NCBI RefSeq assembly: GCF_000488215.1
Contig: NZ_KI530737.1
Span: 1-64,000, forward strand
Origin: Acinetobacter nectaris CIP 110549
GTDB lineage: Bacteria; Pseudomonadota; Gammaproteobacteria; Pseudomonadales; Moraxellaceae
Reading direction: 5' to 3'
Length of the DNA: 64,000 nt
Position numbers and translations under genes: made by a program
Notes under the pieces: model-generated
The model's database searches: none
The model's input: the letters and a program-made list of their open reading frames with translations, nothing else
What the model was told of the DNA's origin: nothing
In this document: in pieces, positions 31,094 through 40,810 of the stretch
Position numbering within the stretch: the first letter of the stretch is position 1
Layout: each line of letters opens with the position of its first letter

Positions 31094-31561
31094 TCAATCA
31101 ATAATATCTACAAAAGTCGCTGTTAGCATTAATGCCAAATCATATGGAGATAATCCTAGATCTAATCCCCTCCGACCACCACTAATATATATTTTTAATA
31201 ATTGTTCCGCACTTTTGTCTATAAATACTTTTAGTCGCTTTTTTTGTCCAAGTGGGCTAATTCCACCCACCAAATAACCTGTTATTCTCTGTGCATCCTG
31301 AATATCAGCCATAGTCACTTTTTTACAGCCTATTGCATGTGCTGCTTTTTTTAAATTCAACTGATGACTGACTGGCAAAATCATTACATAATAATGCTTT
31401 GCATCTGTAACTAATAATGTTTTAAATACTTCATATGCATTTAAATTCAGCTTTTCAACAGCTTCTAAACCATAGCTATTGGTCGAATTTGCGTCATGAA
31501 TATATTCATGTATGGTATAGCTGATTTTCTTTGCTTTTAATAACTTACATGCAGGTGTCAT
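31094..31561 (-). CDS. ybaK: Cys-tRNA(Pro)/Cys-tRNA(Cys) deacylase YbaK
   Basis: Trans-editing enzyme that hydrolyses mischarged Cys-tRNA(Pro). The 155-residue protein has the YbaK/EbsC fold motifs: SYTIHEY near the N terminus, the editing Lys in EVFKTLLV, VSHQLNLKKAAHAIGCKKVTMAD, and GGISPLGQKKRLKVFID with the Gly-x-x-Pro loop. Length is normal. It is monocistronic and lies convergent with the preceding AraC gene. Confidence 0.93.
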   Translation of the reverse strand: MTPACKLLKAKKISYTIHEYIHDANSTNSYGLEAVEKLNLNAYEVFKTLLVTDAKHYYVMILPVSHQLNLKKAAHAIGCKKVTMADIQDAQRITGYLVGGISPLGQKKRLKVFIDKSAEQLLKIYISGGRRGLDLGLSPYDLALMLTATFVDIID

Positions 31562-31788
31562 AGGAAGAGATTTCTACTCTAGGAAAATAAATAGGATAAT
31601 ATGTATGGGTATTTTAAAGATGAATCAGCACCTTATTTTATATACAACTGATTTAAATGTATTTTTAAAATACAACCAAAATTATCACCCTATTTAAAGT
31701 GAATTCAAGTAAACTTTACGGGGTTTAATCTACAATTATGTCCAATAATCAAAAAGAACTGATTTTCAGGGCGAAGCATAGTAGAATT

Positions 31789-31815
31789 TGCCTTTTAATT
31801 TTTCCCGGAAAGGCA
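31789..31815 (+). promoter_or_regulatory. Hairpin in the fruB leader
   Basis: TGCCTTT (31789-31795) pairs with AAAGGCA (31809-31815) around a 13-base loop, 41 bases before the fruB start. It may be a leader structure or part of an operator. No clear Cra/FruR palindrome was found in the 294-base gap 31562-31855, which is otherwise AT-rich. Confidence 0.3.
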
Positions 31816-31855
31816 GCGCCTCAACTCGATTTATGATGTTTTTCAAGGATTTTTT

Positions 31856-34699
31856 ATGTTAGCGCTAGATGTACAACATGTTAGAATGGATCAACATGCT
31901 GTTGATAAAGCTCAGGCGTTAGAGTGTCTAGTCAACATTTTAGTTGAAGATAAACTGGTTACTCCTGAATATTTAGAAGGCTTAAAAGCACGGGAGCAAC
32001 AAAGTGCGACCTACCTTGGTCAAGGTATTGCTATCCCTCATGGTACGCCTCAATCAAGACAATATATTTTAGAAACAGGTGTCCGACTCGCCCATTTTCC
32101 ACAAGGCGTGATATGGGATGGCGAAAATAAAATTTATCTCGCTGTTGTCATCGCTGCCAAATCAGATGAACACTTACAAGTATTACAGATACTCACAAGA
32201 GCACTGATTGACGATGTCTCAGATCGTGTAAAAAATGCCACTTCAGCAGAACAAATTATAGAATTACTCCACGCTCAACCCCCTTCTCTTGCACTTCATG
32301 AAAACCTAATTGCGACACAAGTCCCTTCAAATGACACAGACGACTTGCTTTGGCATGCAACACAACTACTCAAGCAACAAAAATTAGTAGAGCCAGGTTT
32401 CATTTGTGCACTCGATCCTAAGCAGATGATTCATCTCGGTGGAGGAACGTGGTCAATTACAGCAAGTGAATACGTGATTAGTCCTGCTGTAAGTATTATA
32501 AAGCCTGAGTATCCAATAGAACATCAAGGCGAAACCATTAGCACATTGCTTTGTATTGCAAGTAATGACCAGCTTGATATGCCTCAGTTCAACCGTCTCA
32601 TGGATATTCTTTTTGATCCAAGTCAGCTTGAAAAACTAACACAAGAAAATGACAGCCATCAAATTGCGCAAATCATTGGGGCTGAAATTATTCCTGACTG
32701 GCCTTCACGTCAAGTAACCCTTGCAAATGCACATGGTTTACATGCACGTCCTGCAACACAATTGGTCAATATTAGTAAAACTTTCAAAGGCGATATTCAA
32801 GTTTCTGCCGATGAAGGTCAACTTGTTTCAGCAAAAAGCTTAACAAAGTTACTTTCTCTTGGCTGTAAGCGCGGACAAGTGCTGACCTTTATTGCAGAGC
32901 CAGATACAGATGCTGTAGCAGGTTTGGATGCTATTATTGCGGCAGTAAAAAATGGCTTAGGCGAAGAAGTTGAACCTATTGATGAACAAGAAACTGTAAA
33001 AGAAGCAGAAAAAGTCGAAGTTCTGACCTTTGAAGAAGAGGAATCAACTTCGGGAATTCCTGCATCTTCAGGACTTGCATTTGGTCCTGCACACGTGATT
33101 AAACCGCGTGAGTTCCATTACGAACGTAATAGTAAAAATGTGAAAGCGGAAACTGAAAAACTTGAACAAGCCATTGCGCAAGTGAAAGAAAATATTCGCC
33201 AGTTTATTGCCGAAAGTAAAGTTGAAGCAATTAAGCAAATTTTTACTGCACATTTAGAAATGCTAGATGACCCTGATCTTATTCAAGGGGTACATAAACT
33301 TCTCAAACAAAACCTTTCTGCACCTGCTGCTTGGCATGAACATATTGAAGCCGCAGCAAAAGCACAAGAACAACTCAAAGATCATTTACTCGCAGAACGT
33401 GCCGCAGATTTACGTGATATTGGCGAACGTGTTTTAGCTGTTCTTTGTGGTGTACCAGATGTTGTAGAACCACAAGAGCCATACATTCTTATTATGCATG
33501 ATGTTGGGCCAAGTGATGTTGCGCGTCTAGACAAAGATCGTGTTGCAGGTATTTTAACGGCTGTTGGCGGTGCAAGTGCACATAGTGCAATTGTTGCAAG
33601 AGCGCTTGGTATTCCTGCTGTTGTTGGTGCAGGCAGCGGTGTTCTTAAAATTGAAAGTAATACAACTGTACTTATTAATGGTGACAACGGCGATTTCATT
33701 ATTAGTCCTGCTCAATCACTGATTGAACATGCAATTGCTGAAAGAGAGCGCCAACGCCAAATTCGTATTGAAGCTGAAAAACACTGCCTAGAGCCTGCGA
33801 TTACACTTGATCAACATCAGGTAGAAATTGCTGCAAATATTGGGAAAGTCAATGCTGCTGGAAAAGCAGTTAAAGATGGTGCTGAAGCAATTGGTCTTTT
33901 ACGTACAGAACTTGTATTCATGGCACATAAGAGCGCGCCAGATGAAAAAACACAAGAAGCAGACTATCGTGTTGTTCTAGATGACTTACAAGGTCGCCCT
34001 CTTGTTGTACGTACACTTGATGTTGGTGGTGACAAGCCACTGCCATATTTACCAATTGCAGAAGAAGAAAACCCGTTCTTAGGTATCCGTGGTATTCGTC
34101 TTACGCTTCGTAAACCTGAGCTTTTACGCCAACAATTGGTTGCACTACTTAAAGCTGCCGATAACCGCCCATTACGTATCATGTTCCCAATGATTGGTCG
34201 TGTTGAAGAATGGCGTGCTGCAAAGGCAATCTTAGATGAAGTTAGCGAAGGCTACCCTCGTGAAAACCTAGAAGTAGGTATTATGATTGAGGTTCCATCT
34301 GCTGCATTACTATCGCCAATCCTTGCTCAAGAAGTTGACTTCTTCAGTATTGGGACAAATGACTTAACCCAATACACTATGGCAATTGACCGTGGTCACC
34401 CACTACTTTCTGCCGAAGCAGATGGTTTACATCCAAGTGTTTTATTACTGATTGACCAAACTGTACGCGCTGCACATAAGTATGGAAAATGGGTAGGTAT
34501 TTGTGGTGAGCTTGCGGCAGACCCTAAAGCTGTTCCTGTACTTATGGGCTTAGGTGTAGATGAACTGAGTATGTCGAGCACGAGCATTCCTCTAGTAAAA
34601 GCACAAATTCGTACTTTAAACTTTACTGAATGTCAGAAAATTGCACAACAAGCACTACAATGTGACAGTGCAAACGCAGTAAGAGCATTAGGGGAATAA
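31856..34699 (+). CDS. fruB: Fructose PTS multiphosphoryl protein (EIIA-HPr-EI fusion)
   Basis: Carries phosphate from PEP to the fructose EIIB in one polypeptide of 947 residues. Order of domains: EIIA(Fru) with active His62 in GIAIPHGTP; a degenerate EIIA-like linker (about 160-275); HPr with His296 in NAHGLHARPATQ; and Enzyme I with active His576 in GGASAHSAIVARA, the PEP-binding RTLDVGGDKPLPY, and C-terminal GICGELAADP. Acinetobacter usually has few sugar PTS systems, so this fused form likely makes the fructose system self-contained. AAGGA precedes the ATG. fruK follows after two bases. Confidence 0.95.
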   Translation: MLALDVQHVRMDQHAVDKAQALECLVNILVEDKLVTPEYLEGLKAREQQSATYLGQGIAIPHGTPQSRQYILETGVRLAHFPQGVIWDGENKIYLAVVIAAKSDEHLQVLQILTRALIDDVSDRVKNATSAEQIIELLHAQPPSLALHENLIATQVPSNDTDDLLWHATQLLKQQKLVEPGFICALDPKQMIHLGGGTWSITASEYVISPAVSIIKPEYPIEHQGETISTLLCIASNDQLDMPQFNRLMDILFDPSQLEKLTQENDSHQIAQIIGAEIIPDWPSRQVTLANAHGLHARPATQLVNISKTFKGDIQVSADEGQLVSAKSLTKLLSLGCKRGQVLTFIAEPDTDAVAGLDAIIAAVKNGLGEEVEPIDEQETVKEAEKVEVLTFEEEESTSGIPASSGLAFGPAHVIKPREFHYERNSKNVKAETEKLEQAIAQVKENIRQFIAESKVEAIKQIFTAHLEMLDDPDLIQGVHKLLKQNLSAPAAWHEHIEAAAKAQEQLKDHLLAERAADLRDIGERVLAVLCGVPDVVEPQEPYILIMHDVGPSDVARLDKDRVAGILTAVGGASAHSAIVARALGIPAVVGAGSGVLKIESNTTVLINGDNGDFIISPAQSLIEHAIAERERQRQIRIEAEKHCLEPAITLDQHQVEIAANIGKVNAAGKAVKDGAEAIGLLRTELVFMAHKSAPDEKTQEADYRVVLDDLQGRPLVVRTLDVGGDKPLPYLPIAEEENPFLGIRGIRLTLRKPELLRQQLVALLKAADNRPLRIMFPMIGRVEEWRAAKAILDEVSEGYPRENLEVGIMIEVPSAALLSPILAQEVDFFSIGTNDLTQYTMAIDRGHPLLSAEADGLHPSVLLLIDQTVRAAHKYGKWVGICGELAADPKAVPVLMGLGVDELSMSSTSIPLVKAQIRTLNFTECQKIAQQALQCDSANAVRALGE

Positions 34700-34701
34700 G
34701 C

Positions 34702-35634
34702 ATGGCAAAGGTTTTAACAATTACACTGAATCCTGCAATAGATATTACGCTTCAGCTTGAGACCTTAAAGCTTGGTGAGGTAAACCGTCAGCAAGCTGCG
34801 CAAAGCCTTGCGGCAGGTAAAGGGCTGAATGTCGCTCAAGTTCTTAAAGACTTAGGGCACTCTCCTATTGTGACTGGTTTCTTAGGACAAAGTAATCGTC
34901 AACTATTTGACCAACACTTTGAGAAAGAAGGCTTAGAAAACCACTTTGTCTATATTGAAGGCGAAACACGCCATAATATTAAAGTGGCTGAACAATCTGG
35001 CCGTATGACTGACATCAATGGCAAAGGCTTTTTTGTCGATGAAGCTGCGAAAAAGAATCTTCGTGAAAAAATTAGTCAGTTAATTGACCAAGTAGAAATT
35101 ATTGCGATCTCTGGTAGTTTGCCTCAGGGTTTTTCACCTGAAGAGCTCATCGAGCTCATCGAATGGTTAAAAACAAAAGGGAAAAAAGTTGCTGTAGATA
35201 CAAGCGGTAAAGCATTAAGTGCTGCTATCTCAGCAAACCCATGGCTCATCAAGCCCAATACAGATGAACTTGCCGAAGCATATCATGCTTCAGTCAATAC
35301 TTTTGCAGAACAACATGCCTTATTCTCTCAGTTAAATTCAACCATTGAGAATATTATTGTGTCTATGGGAGAGCAAGGTGTGAATTGGTTACACCCAACT
35401 CACCCTTTACATGCAAAAGCGCCTAAAGTCACTGTAAAAAGTACCGTTGGTGCAGGCGACTCTTTAGTGGCAGGTATGATCCATGGTTTCTTGAACCAAA
35501 CATCACCTGAAGAAACCCTAAAAACAGCAACCGCTATAGGTAGTAACGCCGTTACACAAATTGGTTTTGCTATTGAGGATTTATCAGCGATTGATAAGCT
35601 GAAGCAACAAATCTCAATTGATTCATTGAGCTAG
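34702..35634 (+). CDS. fruK: 1-phosphofructokinase
   Basis: Phosphorylates fructose-1-phosphate, the product of FruA, to fructose-1,6-bisphosphate. The 310-residue PfkB-family protein starts KVLTITLNPAIDITL, has the AAGKGLNVAQVLKDLG signature with substrate Gly-Lys, and the catalytic VGAGDSLVAGMIHG with Asp as base near residue 255. It lies between fruB and fruA with almost no spacing, as in most fru operons. Confidence 0.96.
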   Translation: MAKVLTITLNPAIDITLQLETLKLGEVNRQQAAQSLAAGKGLNVAQVLKDLGHSPIVTGFLGQSNRQLFDQHFEKEGLENHFVYIEGETRHNIKVAEQSGRMTDINGKGFFVDEAAKKNLREKISQLIDQVEIIAISGSLPQGFSPEELIELIEWLKTKGKKVAVDTSGKALSAAISANPWLIKPNTDELAEAYHASVNTFAEQHALFSQLNSTIENIIVSMGEQGVNWLHPTHPLHAKAPKVTVKSTVGAGDSLVAGMIHGFLNQTSPEETLKTATAIGSNAVTQIGFAIEDLSAIDKLKQQISIDSLS

Positions 35635-35643
35635 GTAAATAAT

Positions 35644-37374
35644 ATGCAAAATACTAAACATATTTTATTTGTTCCACATAGTCCTGAACAACCTATCAAT
35701 GCATTGATTTTGGCACGTAAGCTTGCCAGTGTTGCTTCATCACTCGGATATACAAATTCAGTTGCACAGTCTATGGAAACCATGGATGCTCAAGCAGCTG
35801 ATCACGTTATTTTTATTGGTCGTCGCCCTAGCCTCACGGAAGCCCTAAAAGATAAACAAGTTTCTATTGTGAGCTTAGATGTATTACAAAACAATGCTGA
35901 AGATATTCTAAAAAATGCATTAAATACATCGACTACAACAGAAGAACTTGCCTCTACAAGCATAGCTTCTTCAAGCACTGTAAGTAAGTTTGTTGCCATT
36001 ACAGCATGTCCGACAGGCGTTGCACATACTTTTATGGCTGCAGAAGCATTACAGCGAGGCGCAGCAAAGCTTGGCTATGATATTAACATTGAAACGCAAG
36101 GTTCTGTGGGTGCAAAAAACATCCTTTCACCTGAAAGTATTGCTGAAGCAGACATTGTAATTTTAGCAACAGATATTGAAGTTAATACTGAACGTTTCGC
36201 AGGTAAACGTGTTTACCGTTGTAGTACAGGTTTTGCGCTAAAACAAACAGATAAAGCTTTTGCAAATGCAATTAAAGAAGCTACAGTACTAGAGTCTGGC
36301 AAACAGCAAAGTCAAGATGAAGTAAATAGCGATAAAAAAGAAAAAGTTAGCATCTATAAGCATCTACTAACAGGCATTTCTTATATGTTGCCTATGGTAG
36401 TTGCAGGTGGGCTTATTCTTGCAATTTCACTCTTCTTTGGTTTAAACCCTGCCGAAGGTACGCTAGCTGCCAATTTAGAAATGATTGGTAAAACAGCTTT
36501 AACGCTTATGGTACCTATGCTGTCAGGCTACATTGCTTATTCCATTGCCGACCGTCCCGGTTTAACCCCCGGCTTAATTGGTGGTTTTCTAGCGGCAGGC
36601 CCTCTTGGAGCAGGTTTCTTAGGCGGTATTGCTTCAGGCTATATTGCAGGTTATATCGCTCTTTTCCTTGCGAAAAAAGTTAAGCTGCCACAAAGTGTCG
36701 AATCATTAAAACCTATCCTTATTATTCCATTATTTGCGAGCTTAATTACGGGCCTCATCATGGTTTATGTGGTGGGTCATCCTGTTGCTTATATTTTTGA
36801 TGCGATGAAACACTTCCTCAATAATATGGGGACAGGCAATGCCGTACTTATGGGCATGATTTTAGCAGGTATGATGTGTATTGACTTAGGTGGGCCAATC
36901 AATAAAGCTGCATATGCATTTACTGTTGGATTACTAACAACCAATACATATATGCCAATGGCTGCGACAATGGCCGGTGGTATGGTTCCACCGCTTGGTA
37001 TGGCAATCGCAACTTTTATTGCAAAAGCAAAGTTTGACCAAACAGAACGTGATGCTGGTAAAGCAGCATTTGTACTTGGTTTATGCTTTATTTCAGAAGG
37101 TGCAATTTCATTTGCAGCAAGAGATGCTGTTAAAGTAATCCCGAGTTGTATTATTGGTGGTGCACTCACAGGTGCATTGGTTGCATTTTTTGACTGCAAG
37201 CTTATGGCACCACATGGCGGTATTTTTGTACTACTCATTCCAAATGCGATCAATCATGCATTTTTATATCTTGCATCGATTCTAGCTGGTAGCGTTGTTA
37301 CAGGTGTCATCTACGCTGTAATTCGACAAAAACAACCAGCAGCACAGCAAGTTGCTGAAGTTAAAGTAAACTAA
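35644..37374 (+). CDS. fruA: Fructose-specific PTS transporter EIIBC
   Basis: Inner-membrane fructose permease that forms fructose-1-phosphate. The 576-residue protein has an N-terminal degenerate EIIB' (about 1-100), a functional EIIB with Cys122 in AITACPTGVAHTFMAAEAL, and EIIC from about residue 235 with eight or more membrane segments (YMLPMVVAGGLILAIS, RPGLTPGLIGG, GMMCIDLGGPINKAAYAF). Last gene of the operon; an excellent terminator follows. Confidence 0.96.
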   Translation: MQNTKHILFVPHSPEQPINALILARKLASVASSLGYTNSVAQSMETMDAQAADHVIFIGRRPSLTEALKDKQVSIVSLDVLQNNAEDILKNALNTSTTTEELASTSIASSSTVSKFVAITACPTGVAHTFMAAEALQRGAAKLGYDINIETQGSVGAKNILSPESIAEADIVILATDIEVNTERFAGKRVYRCSTGFALKQTDKAFANAIKEATVLESGKQQSQDEVNSDKKEKVSIYKHLLTGISYMLPMVVAGGLILAISLFFGLNPAEGTLAANLEMIGKTALTLMVPMLSGYIAYSIADRPGLTPGLIGGFLAAGPLGAGFLGGIASGYIAGYIALFLAKKVKLPQSVESLKPILIIPLFASLITGLIMVYVVGHPVAYIFDAMKHFLNNMGTGNAVLMGMILAGMMCIDLGGPINKAAYAFTVGLLTTNTYMPMAATMAGGMVPPLGMAIATFIAKAKFDQTERDAGKAAFVLGLCFISEGAISFAARDAVKVIPSCIIGGALTGALVAFFDCKLMAPHGGIFVLLIPNAINHAFLYLASILAGSVVTGVIYAVIRQKQPAAQQVAEVKVN

Positions 37375-37390
37375 AACTTTAACACACCAT

Positions 37391-37420
37391 AAAAAACCGA
37401 GCTGAACAGCTCGGTTTTTT
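37391..37420 (+). terminator. Intrinsic terminator of the fru operon
   Basis: 14-bp perfect arms (AAAAAACCGAGCTG / CAGCTCGGTTTTTT) with a very short loop and T6. Confidence 0.93.
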
Positions 37421-37638
37421 ATGCTTTTGTATTTTATTTTTTACTTTAATAGTTTTTTAATCTAATTATGTTTTTACCTTTAATAAAAAATTATCATTGA
37501 TATAATACTAAAGTATTAACTGAGTGCTCTAACTCATTATGTGGGTAAATGGATTCTTACCGCATTCATCATTAACACGCCTACCTTTTTGAGTATTTCC
37601 ACTCACCTATGGACAGTCATTTATTTTAGGGAACTTAC

Positions 37639-39267
37639 ATGAAGAAATTCATGAAATATCTACTTATACTATTGATAGTATTGGGTATTGTATTTATTCT
37701 ATTTTTATTCCGCCCAGTCAGTTCGAAACAAATTGACGTTGACTCAAACGAACCAACTGTTGATGTTGCGCTCATTGGCGGAGGCATTATGAGTGCAACT
37801 TTAGGTACATACTTAAATGAGCTACAGCCGAATTGGAAAATTCGCATGTTTGAGCGTTTAGACCAAGTTGCTCAAGAAAGCTCGAATGGCTTTAATAATG
37901 CAGGCACTGGGCATTCAGGCTTCATGGAAATGAACTATACCGAAGAAAAAGACGGTAAAATGGACATTTCAAAAGCGGTGAATGTCGCAAATCAATTTGA
38001 AATTTCAAAACAATTCTGGGCATATCAAGTAAATAATCAAGTTCTTGGTCAACCCAATACTTTTATTAACCCTGTACCACACCATGCTTTTGTATGGGGT
38101 GATAACGTCGACTTCCTAGAAAAACGTTATGCAGCAATGATCAAGAACCCATTATTTAAAGGTATGGAGTTTACAGAAGACCCTGAGCTTATTAAAAAAT
38201 GGGCACCTTTAGCCATGGAGGGACGCGACCCTAAACAAAAGGTTGCTGCAACACGCATGGAAATTGGTTCTGATGTGAACTATGGTTCTATCACCAAACA
38301 GCTTGTTGCCCATTTAGAAAAATCACCAAACTTTAAGTTAGCACTTTCGACTGAAGTCACGAATATTAGTCAAAATGCTGACAAGACTTGGTCTATCGAG
38401 TCTAAAAACTTAAAGACAGGTCAAATTAGTCGGATTAAAGCAAAATTTGTATTTATTGGTGCAGGTGGTGCTGCGATTAAAATGCTTCAAAAGACAGGAT
38501 TACCCGAAGCCGAGCAATATGCAGGTTTCCCTGTAGGTGGTGAGTTCTTAATTACAGATAATCCAAAAGTTGCATCTGAACATACAGCTAAACTCTATGG
38601 TCGTGCAGATATTGGTGCACCTCCAATGTCTGTTCCACATATCGATACACGCTATATTGATGGTAAAAAGTATGTGTTATTTGGCCCATTTGCAACATAT
38701 TCAAATAAGTTCCTAAAAAATGGTTCTCAATTTGACCTACTTGCTTCGACCAACCGTCATAATGTATTACCAATGACAAATATTGGCTTAGAAAACCTTG
38801 ATTTAGTTCGATATCTTATTAGCCAAGTACTCATGTCTGATGAAGATCGCTTTAATGAGCTGAAGAAATACTACCCAAATGCAGACCCTAAAGATTGGCA
38901 TTTGAGTCAAGGTGGTCAGCGTGTTCAAATTATTAAGAAAGAACCAGGTAAGCCTGCAAAACTTCAATTTGGTACAGAAATTTTTGCATCACAAGATAAA
39001 TCTGTAACTGCATTATTAGGTGCCTCTCCGGGTGCTTCAACATCTCCATATATTATGTTGAGCTTGCTTGAAAAAGCCTTCCCAGAACAAACCAAAGGCG
39101 AGTGGAATCCAAAACTTCATGAAATTATTCGTTCTTATGGACAAAAATTGCCTGAAGACCCACAGTTACTTGACCAAACTCGTCACTATACGAGCCAAAC
39201 ACTTGGTCTGAACTATATAACGCCTACAGATTTATTCTCTACAAAAGCACCAGAACAAAGTAAATAG
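37639..39267 (+). CDS. mqo: Malate:quinone oxidoreductase
   Basis: FAD enzyme that oxidises malate to oxaloacetate and passes electrons to quinone. The 542-residue protein has an N-terminal hydrophobic helix ([18 protein letters not shown]) likely anchoring it in the inner membrane, then the FAD motif [15 protein letters not shown] and the conserved [14 protein letters not shown]. The C-terminal part includes [16 protein letters not shown]. Length is typical of the anchored Mqo form. AGGGAA is upstream of the ATG. A perfect TATAAT at about 37501-37506 may be its promoter, but its -35 is weak. Confidence 0.95.
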   Translation: MKKFMKYLLILLIVLGIVFILFLFRPVSSKQIDVDSNEPTVDVALIGGGIMSATLGTYLNELQPNWKIRMFERLDQVAQESSNGFNNAGTGHSGFMEMNYTEEKDGKMDISKAVNVANQFEISKQFWAYQVNNQVLGQPNTFINPVPHHAFVWGDNVDFLEKRYAAMIKNPLFKGMEFTEDPELIKKWAPLAMEGRDPKQKVAATRMEIGSDVNYGSITKQLVAHLEKSPNFKLALSTEVTNISQNADKTWSIESKNLKTGQISRIKAKFVFIGAGGAAIKMLQKTGLPEAEQYAGFPVGGEFLITDNPKVASEHTAKLYGRADIGAPPMSVPHIDTRYIDGKKYVLFGPFATYSNKFLKNGSQFDLLASTNRHNVLPMTNIGLENLDLVRYLISQVLMSDEDRFNELKKYYPNADPKDWHLSQGGQRVQIIKKEPGKPAKLQFGTEIFASQDKSVTALLGASPGASTSPYIMLSLLEKAFPEQTKGEWNPKLHEIIRSYGQKLPEDPQLLDQTRHYTSQTLGLNYITPTDLFSTKAPEQSK

Positions 39268-39282
39268 TTTTTGTTCTCGCAT

Positions 39283-39313
39283 AAAAGGGATGAAATCTTT
39301 TTCATCCCTTTTT
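39283..39313 (+). terminator. Intrinsic terminator of mqo
   Basis: 12-bp perfect stem (AAAAGGGATGAA / TTCATCCCTTTT) followed by T. Confidence 0.88.
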
Positions 39314-39346
39314 ATAATTATATACCCTCACAATACTAACAACAGC

Positions 39347-39799
39347 ATGACACAATCTACACAACCCGCACTATTTCAATGGCTATCTAAAATTAGCTAT
39401 GTTTTACTTTTTTTACTGCTGATACATGCAGCATACATTGCAATCATTGGCGGTGCTGTTAAGTTTATTCTTTTTAGTTTCATCACTTTACTCATTTTAA
39501 TTACTTCAAAGTTTCAACATATTTTTTATAAAGTTATTTTGGGTATCCTTTCTCTCGGATCAGCATTCTATTTACTGATGTATAAACATGATTCAGTGCT
39601 TCCTCTCGGTTTAGTCATTGCTTATATCGTCGGCTTCTTTTTTATAAATAGCAGCTATAGAATAAAACTTAGAACAATGGCTTTTTTAGGGCTATTCATT
39701 ATTATCGGCTTTTATCAGTTTTCATATTTTCAAAACCTCAAATCACATTATGCACAGTATAAAACGACCGAAACTTGGCAAAAATATGGAGCACTATGA
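39347..39799 (+). CDS. Small multi-pass membrane protein of unknown function (150 aa)
   Basis: Not recognised. From the ATG at 39347 (MTQSTQPALFQWL) the product has four to five hydrophobic segments (ISYVLLFLLLIHAAYIAIIG, FILFSFITLLILI, VILGILSLGSAFYLLMY, LGLVIAYIVGFFFI, MAFLGLFIIIGFYQF) and a short polar tail. The longer frame starting at 39290 lies inside the mqo terminator and is rejected. No strong ribosome site is visible, so the start is uncertain. It lies between mqo and mmuM and has no obvious operon partner. Confidence 0.65.
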   Translation: MTQSTQPALFQWLSKISYVLLFLLLIHAAYIAIIGGAVKFILFSFITLLILITSKFQHIFYKVILGILSLGSAFYLLMYKHDSVLPLGLVIAYIVGFFFINSSYRIKLRTMAFLGLFIIIGFYQFSYFQNLKSHYAQYKTTETWQKYGAL

Positions 39800-39928
39800 A
39801 TCAATTTCACCTTTAAGATGAATAGGTTTCATTTTCTATTTTTTTGAATAAGATTATCAAAAACTTCATTAACTTCGTATAAAACTTTTCAGTATACTGC
39901 CTCTATTCGTACAAAATAGATGTGTATT

Positions 39929-40810
39929 ATGAAAATTTTAGATGGCGGTGTTGGCCGAGAACTTGCACGGCGTGGGGCACCGTTTAAACAACCAGAATGG
40001 TCTGCATTGGCACTATGGGAAGCTCCAAGTACTGTCAAAGATGTACATCTAGATTTTATTCACTCAGGCTCTCAAGTCATTACAGTGAATAACTATGCCG
40101 TCGTTCCTTTTCACATTGGTGAAACACGCTTTCATAATGAAGGGCGCCAACTTATCCAAGTTGCAATCGACCAAGCAAAACAAGCTGTTTTAGAAAGTAA
40201 AAAAGATGTTCAAATTGCAGGCTGTCTCCCGCCTCTATTCGGTTCATACCGTGCAGACTTATTTCAAGCAGATCATGTCACTGAAATTGCTGTACCCATT
40301 ATTGAAACACTCTCACCGCATGTGGACTTTTGGCTTGCAGAAACGCAATCTTGTCTAAAAGAGGTTGAGCTAGTACATGCGCTCTTGCCTAAAGACAACA
40401 AACCTTATTGGGTTTCATTTACGCTACAAGATGATGTTTCACTCGAAACAGCACACTTACGCTCAGGTGAAACCTTAGAACAAGCCGCAGAAGTGCTCAA
40501 GCGCATTGGTGCTCAAGCTGTCTTATTTAACTGTTGCCAACCAGAAGTCATTCTAAAAGCGATTGAAGAAATAAAAACACGCCTACCTGAAATACAAATT
40601 GGTGCGTATGCCAATGCATTCCCGCCACAATATGAAAATGCAACAGCAAATGATGGGCTCGATGAAATCCGTGAAGATTTAAGTCCTGAAGCCTACTTAC
40701 ACTTCGCACAGCAATGGAAAGACGCAGGAGCAACCCTCATAGGTGGTTGTTGTGGAATTACCCCTCAACATATACAGCATCTATCACAGTACTTTAAAGG
40801 GTCTGTATAA
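39929..40810 (+). CDS. Homocysteine S-methyltransferase family protein (MmuM-like)
   Basis: Predicted to transfer a methyl group to homocysteine from S-methylmethionine or a related donor. The 293-residue protein starts MKILDGGVGRELARRG and has the zinc-binding Cys ligands: FNCCQPEV near residue 207 and GGCCGITPQHI near the C terminus. The family is cytoplasmic. The start three codons inside the open frame fits the family N terminus. An amino acid permease follows with zero spacing (stop and ATG abut), as mmuM is coupled to the permease gene mmuP in E. coli. Confidence 0.9.
   Translation: MKILDGGVGRELARRGAPFKQPEWSALALWEAPSTVKDVHLDFIHSGSQVITVNNYAVVPFHIGETRFHNEGRQLIQVAIDQAKQAVLESKKDVQIAGCLPPLFGSYRADLFQADHVTEIAVPIIETLSPHVDFWLAETQSCLKEVELVHALLPKDNKPYWVSFTLQDDVSLETAHLRSGETLEQAAEVLKRIGAQAVLFNCCQPEVILKAIEEIKTRLPEIQIGAYANAFPPQYENATANDGLDEIREDLSPEAYLHFAQQWKDAGATLIGGCCGITPQHIQHLSQYFKGSV

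Noticed and set aside
31562..31855. Cra/FruR operator upstream of fruB
   Set aside because: No sequence close to the TGAAxCGxTTCA-type palindrome was found; only a weak hairpin is listed.
36789..37253. 154-codon minus-strand frame inside fruA
   Set aside because: Antisense to the EIIC domain; a long shadow due to few stops in the complementary frame.
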